Assembly: GCF_030704535.1 (NCBI RefSeq)
Contig: NC_081821.1
Coordinates: forward strand, 7,331,001 to 7,395,000
Reading direction: 5' to 3'
From: Vitis vinifera
Lineage: Eukaryota > Streptophyta > Magnoliopsida > Vitales > Vitaceae
Length of the DNA: 64,000 bases
Below are positions 59,701 through 64,000 of this stretch, piece after piece. Positions within the stretch are counted from its first letter, which is position 1. The number at the start of each line of letters is the position of its first letter. The position numbers and the translations under genes are program-made. The notes under the pieces are model-generated. The model was not told the origin of the DNA. It did no database searches and was given only the letters and a program-made list of their open reading frames with translations.

Positions 59701-62700
59701 TATTCATTGGGAAGCAACAGCTGCAGACAATTTTCTAATGACTGGAAAAGAATTGGTATGTTCTTCATTTGGTAATATATCAAAATTGTGAAAATTAATT
59801 TTTTAATATTTTTTTCCATCACCTTTTCTTTTATAGTTCTTTAGTACTGCTTGCCCATCTGTTACTAAATACTTAAATTGCCCATCGAAAAGATGTGTCT
59901 TCTTGAAGTCATATGCTCCTGACCTACTGAATTTCAGTTTATTGAAAAGGGAAAAAGAAAAACAAACCGTGAAACTGCATTTATTTTGCTTTGGAAGTCG
60001 ATACAGTTTGTCAGCCACTGGTGCAACTGAGCTGAATTCTCTACTGGAAGGACCAATTTTGGATAAAATTCTTAGAGAACTTACACCTTGCATGATATTC
60101 TATTGCGATGACTGCTTAATTAACTTCACCCATTAGGAAAAAGATTTTGTTGTAATGATTAACTAATGGAAGTTTGTATTAGTTGGATGTTCTATTGGGT
60201 GATCACTGTGATACTGATGCTGTTTTGAGTGACCACTATGATTCTGGTGCTGGAAAGGATCTTGTTGAAATGGTTAACTGATGGAAGTATTGTTTGTATT
60301 AGTTGGATGCTCTTTTGAGTGATCACTATGATTCTGGTTTATTTATCTGCACCAAGGTTGTATTCATTTATGTTAACCCTTCAAACATTTAAGGTGGTTT
60401 TTTTTTTAATTATTATTTTATTATATTTTATATTTTTAAATTTTTTTAATTGTTTTACCTTCAGCTACTTTTTTGGAGGGGGTTGCAAATACTGGCATGG
60501 TGGAACTTGGTGATGCAAGGCTTGCAGCATACCTTGCTGAGAAGAAACCTACAGGACAACCTTTCTTTCGGAATGGTAGGTCTTATATATATTTACATTA
60601 TCAACTTAATTATACATACACTTATCCACACATGCATGTGCATGCATATTTTAGAAGGTTTTATATGGGTTATGCTACCAATCTGACCCAAAAGCTTAGA
60701 CTGTTAGTTAATGGTCAATAATGTATGTGAACATCAAGTTGACTTGGTTAAAGCCCTAACAACCTGCCTCATGGTCAGCCTTCTTTTTGGGCTTGCACAT
60801 GGACTCGATCAATGGGGGAAATAATATCGGAGAAGTTCAAACTCATAATCTCCCATAAGTCAAAGTTCTAATATCATATTAGTTTTCAAGTTTAACCTAA
60901 AAGCTTAAATTAAGTAATGGACAAATAATGTATATCAAGTTTACTTGGGTTAAAGCCCTAACCCTATGTGGATTAAATTGGGAGCCACATGACTGTCAAA
61001 TGAAAGCGTTTTTTTTTTATTTAATTTTTATTTTAGTTTTGTTAATTTTATTTCTTTATTTATTTTATGAAGGTCAGTTGTTTAAGTAGAGGCTAATGGA
61101 CAAAATAAGTAAAGGAGATAGTACTGTGACTCAGAAATTCCTTGTCTTTTTTGTTTTTTATTTTCATTTTCAGTAAGAGGATCCCCTTAGTCTAGCCTAT
61201 GGTGGAACTACATGGTTAAAACTGAGGTGAAAAGCTAGCTTCCTTTCTATAACTTAGATCAGACCAGCTGCTCTAGTCAGTTCCCTCTTTCATAGGCAGA
61301 GATATTCAATCTCTGGAGCAAAAATATATGACAGAAGATAACAGCTACGTGAATTAAGTTATAGGGATCTTCTTGGAGCTGTTGGAAAGGGCATATCAGC
61401 TCATAGGAATATTGAAAACTGTTTTTTCTTATGAATATCTGAATCTATTTGGTGACACTGTTTTTTTATATTTTATACATATTCTTGTTTTATTCCTACA
61501 CTTTATAGCTATCTTGTTGCCTAATCCTATGTATTTTCGGAAGAATTTCTCATCCTTCACTTGTATTTAAATATTAATACTAATGACTTATTTGTTTTCA
61601 ATCAAAAAGAAAAATAAAGTAATTAGTGAAATTGTACAAAGGAATTGGATACTACATTAACAGGACTTGGAGGAACTTGTATTCACAAAGCCTTTCCATC
61701 TCTGAAGTGTCTTGGGGTGCGCCTTTGTGATACACTTTATATAGATTACTAGGTGATTTTCTTATGATTGATTTTTCTTGTTATTTCCCTTCTCTTCTTC
61801 TTTTTTGTTTTTATTTTTCTAATTGTTTTATTGTTTTATTGTTTTTTGTTTTTGTTTCTTTTTGCTTCCTAGTTCAGGTTCTGAATTCTCTGAGTCTAAC
61901 ATGCAATTCAAATGATTTGAGGCCATTACAAAATTTTGTGAAGGTTCCTCATTTATATATGGATGGGGCAACAATTCATCTTCTAATCAATGTTAATGTC
62001 AGGCATCACTTGCTGTTCTCTGTCTTCCCTTGGATTAAACCGTCCTACCAATTCTAGTAGAGTAGTTAAATTATAAGATGGAAGGTGAAAAGTAATGGAT
62101 AAATTATCTGAATCATTTGGTAGATTGGATCAACTTGGAACACTGATCTCTTGTTCTCTTCATCTCCTCTTCCTCTTCTCCTTCTGTCAAATATGGGAAA
62201 TCCAGCATCCTTACTGGGTTTGCAATTCCCATGTTTTGCATATTGGCAACATGTCAGTAACATCCACTTTGTCAAATCATATCAAAAACATTGGAGATGG
62301 ATGAAAGAGAAATGAATACCCATTCTGGGTCAGTCATTCTTGTGAGCCAAACACCCTTAGTGTTTTTCTCCATGATTGTCCACCTTGGGGTTCTTTTTTG
62401 TATTTTTTTTGTTTCACTAGGTAGTATTGAATCCCTGGTATGTGCTCCATAATGGTCGCATGCTAGCTCTAAGCTAAGACACCTGTGGTTGATTTAACTG
62501 AAGTTTCACTTAAAATTTCAATGCTTGCAAGTTTTTCCAATTAAACTGAGAGACAATTATTCCATCCGTAGCTGCCTGTTATATTACTTATTTTCAAATA
62601 TGCAATATCTTCTGTGGAAATGTCAGTTGGACACTTTGATTTTTGACGCTTTCTTATCGCTTTCTGTATTATTTCTTATCTACTATCATTCTTTTGATGC

Positions 62701-64000
62701 TTCCAGTACTGTCATGCTATTTCTTATTTCCGTTAGTTGCATCTTCTTGTTCTAGATATCAATTCTAAGCAAATTCTAAATTCTTAGGACAGCCTGTTTA
62801 CTAACATTTGTTCAATGTTGATCATGGATACTTGTAAATTTTTTCTTGACAATAGGCCTGGAGACACCCTTGCAAACTCTTCTGATTGCTATTCTTGCAT
62901 ATTTGTGTTGATTATGAGGATTCTTAGCATAAATTCAAATACCTGAATGCAGAATCTTTAGGAGTTGTGCCTTTCTGTTGATGTGCTCTCACAAAGATCT
63001 GTGAGCATTATAACAGTTACACCTATATTATAACGGTCATCCCACGTGTTCGATCTGTTAGCTTCCAGGCTGGAATTTATTGTGCCACTTCACCTTTTTA
63101 TTTTTATTTTTCACATTGCATTTATTTTGTGCATGTTCCAGTTATTTTATCATGTAAGTTTATGAGCTAGATACTAATTTTAACTATGACTGAGAACTCT
63201 TACCTGTTATTTCTTTGTTTTTAACTGTGCATGCAGGCCTCCCTTCACTTGTTGCATTTCCCTCAGGTTGTAGAACTTCAGATTGTCTAGTTAGGTGAGC
63301 TCCAGATGGATTTTGAATTTTAGCTGAAGAATATAGAATTGTGGAAGCTTTCTTGAGCTCTGAACCTTTTCTGAAGGCTATTACAAATATCCACATTCTT
63401 TACTGATGCTGTTTTTTCTGGAACAAATCATATCTCCTGCTTATTAGATGTTATAGAGTGAAAATGTAAAATTGATTTCCCTTTTTTTTTAAATTAGGTA
63501 TGAAGGAGAGCTCTCTGTTGATGCAGTTACTGATTGGTTTGCAACAGCTATACTCACTTTACCTCGCATTTCTTACTACTCAAAGGAGTCACTGGTAATA
63601 TTTAGGATCTTTGTGTGCCCGATTGTTATGATCTTTTCTCATAACAAACTTGTTTCATTCTTTCCTTTTATCGGAGAAATATAATCTTCAGTCCTAAATT
63701 ACCTTGAAATTAACAGGATCACTCCATGAACTATAGTTTACAGTTTCAATAAGAGCTACTGAAATGTCTAAAAACAACTCATGTATAGAATTCGGCATGA
63801 GTACACACTCAAAATTTAACCATTGCTCATGGGTCATGTAGCCCAAAGTTGAATACAACAGAAAATATCTAACTCTTGGAAGACCAGAGGTTCAAGAATT
63901 CACAGTGGAGCATTGGTGGCAGAATATGATTTGAGTAAAAAGTCCTATGCATATAATTCATGAGGCATTGTACAAAGGAAAAAGCTACCAATAGAAATCC
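50711..64000 (+). CDS. J-domain-like/thioredoxin-fold protein, first ten exons (3' end outside the window)
   Basis: Exons with GT-AG sites and matching phases: 50711-50858, 50932-51001, 53595-53637, 53937-54014, 54136-54220, 54351-54433, 59698-59755, 60465-60577, 63237-63294 and 63498-63594, giving 277 codons so far. A hydrophobic segment ([18 protein letters not shown], about residues 22-39) is a signal anchor or signal peptide, pointing to the ER. A J-like domain follows ([20 protein letters not shown], then [20 protein letters not shown]), but where HPD should stand the text is KFSSKWNSG. Next comes a thioredoxin-like region ([50 protein letters not shown]). It has SNSC instead of CxxC, so redox activity is unlikely. 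The layout resembles animal DNAJC16 and plant relatives (inference). An in-frame ATG at 50750 is an alternative start. Exon 10 ends at a donor at the phase expected for more exons. Confidence 0.9.
51540..51655 (+). mobile_element. LINE 3'-end fragment in intron 2 (tentative)
   Basis: The stretch from TTGCTTGCCTATTGGGCGC to TTAGTTTGCCTATCAAAGAAAG has the look of a plant LINE 3' untranslated tail (GGGCGC, TTGTATAC, terminal A-rich run). No coding part remains. Intron 2 (51002-53594) shows no other recognised element. Confidence 0.35.
54788..54957. repeat. 84 bp tandem duplication in the LINE tail
   Basis: CATGTGAGAAGACAAAAATA begins at 54791 and CATGTGAGAACACAAAAATA at 54875. The two copies differ by only a few bases. 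Confidence 0.88.
55305..56225. mobile_element. Insertion within the LINE, class unknown
   Basis: LINE coding phrases are contiguous in known relatives across MDQLKKRGW (about 56250) and the following C-terminal region, which here resumes only below about 55300. The 0.9 kb between is AT-rich in its middle and has a less AT-biased patch at each end. Ends and target duplication were not fixed. Confidence 0.45.
60147..60340. repeat. Tandem duplication of about 115 bp in intron 7
   Basis: TTGTTGTAATGATTAACTAATGG (about 60147) and TTGTTGAAATGGTTAACTGATGG (about 60262) each lead into GTATTAGTTGGATG and GATCACT. The copies are diverged and carry indels. Confidence 0.65.

Overview
The window looks like nuclear DNA of a eudicot, most likely a woody one such as grapevine. 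It is AT-rich, most genes carry GT-AG introns, and the genes are plant families (NAC, R2R3-MYB, PLS-class PPR). LTR retrotransposons, LINEs and MITE-like repeats fill much of the rest. The species is inferred from overall character and was not proven by a database match.

Layout. 1-8028 is the 5' part of a Tat-lineage Ty3/gypsy retrotransposon on the minus strand: LTR fragment, primer-binding site, leader, a fused gag-protease-RT reading frame, then RNase H, a second RNase H and integrase running off the left edge. One in-frame TGA interrupts its polyprotein. 9791-10746 (minus) is a five-exon gene for a small protein resembling a plant-specific mitochondrial complex I subunit, followed by a tRNA-Ile(AAT) on the other strand. 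12751-13477 is a MITE with TTA target duplication. 14395-18285 is a 3.9 kb solo LTR of the same retrotransposon family, flanked by a perfect ATTAT duplication and filled with minisatellites and a long AAT tract.

The gene-bearing middle holds an Mpo1/DUF962 gene (21373-24821, plus), a convergent intronless PPR gene (25051-26601, minus), and a NAC transcription factor gene with a miR164 site (31556-32852, plus). Between 32.9 and 36.8 kb there is no protein gene that I can support, but there is a GC-rich cluster of ACGT-core and E2F-like sites followed by a TATA box. 36806-44015 is a roughly 3 kb direct duplication; the left copy carries a 783 bp insertion flanked by GTATGA that is absent from the right copy.

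The right end has a degenerate gypsy remnant (45.9-47.2 kb), a MIXTA-type R2R3-MYB gene (47793-49084, plus), and the first ten exons of a J-domain/thioredoxin-fold protein (50711 to the window edge, plus). Its J-like region lacks HPD and its thioredoxin-like region has a single cysteine. Its 5.3 kb sixth intron holds an antisense, stop-ridden L1-type LINE that itself carries an insertion.

The genes do not form a pathway. They are independent transcription units: epidermal and developmental regulators (MYB, NAC), organelle RNA processing (PPR), respiration (complex I subunit), ER lipid metabolism (Mpo1-like) and a probable ER protein (J-like). No CRISPR, phage or bacterial system is present. 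The most informative structures are the retrotransposon/solo-LTR pair and the duplication whose insertion can be ordered in time.
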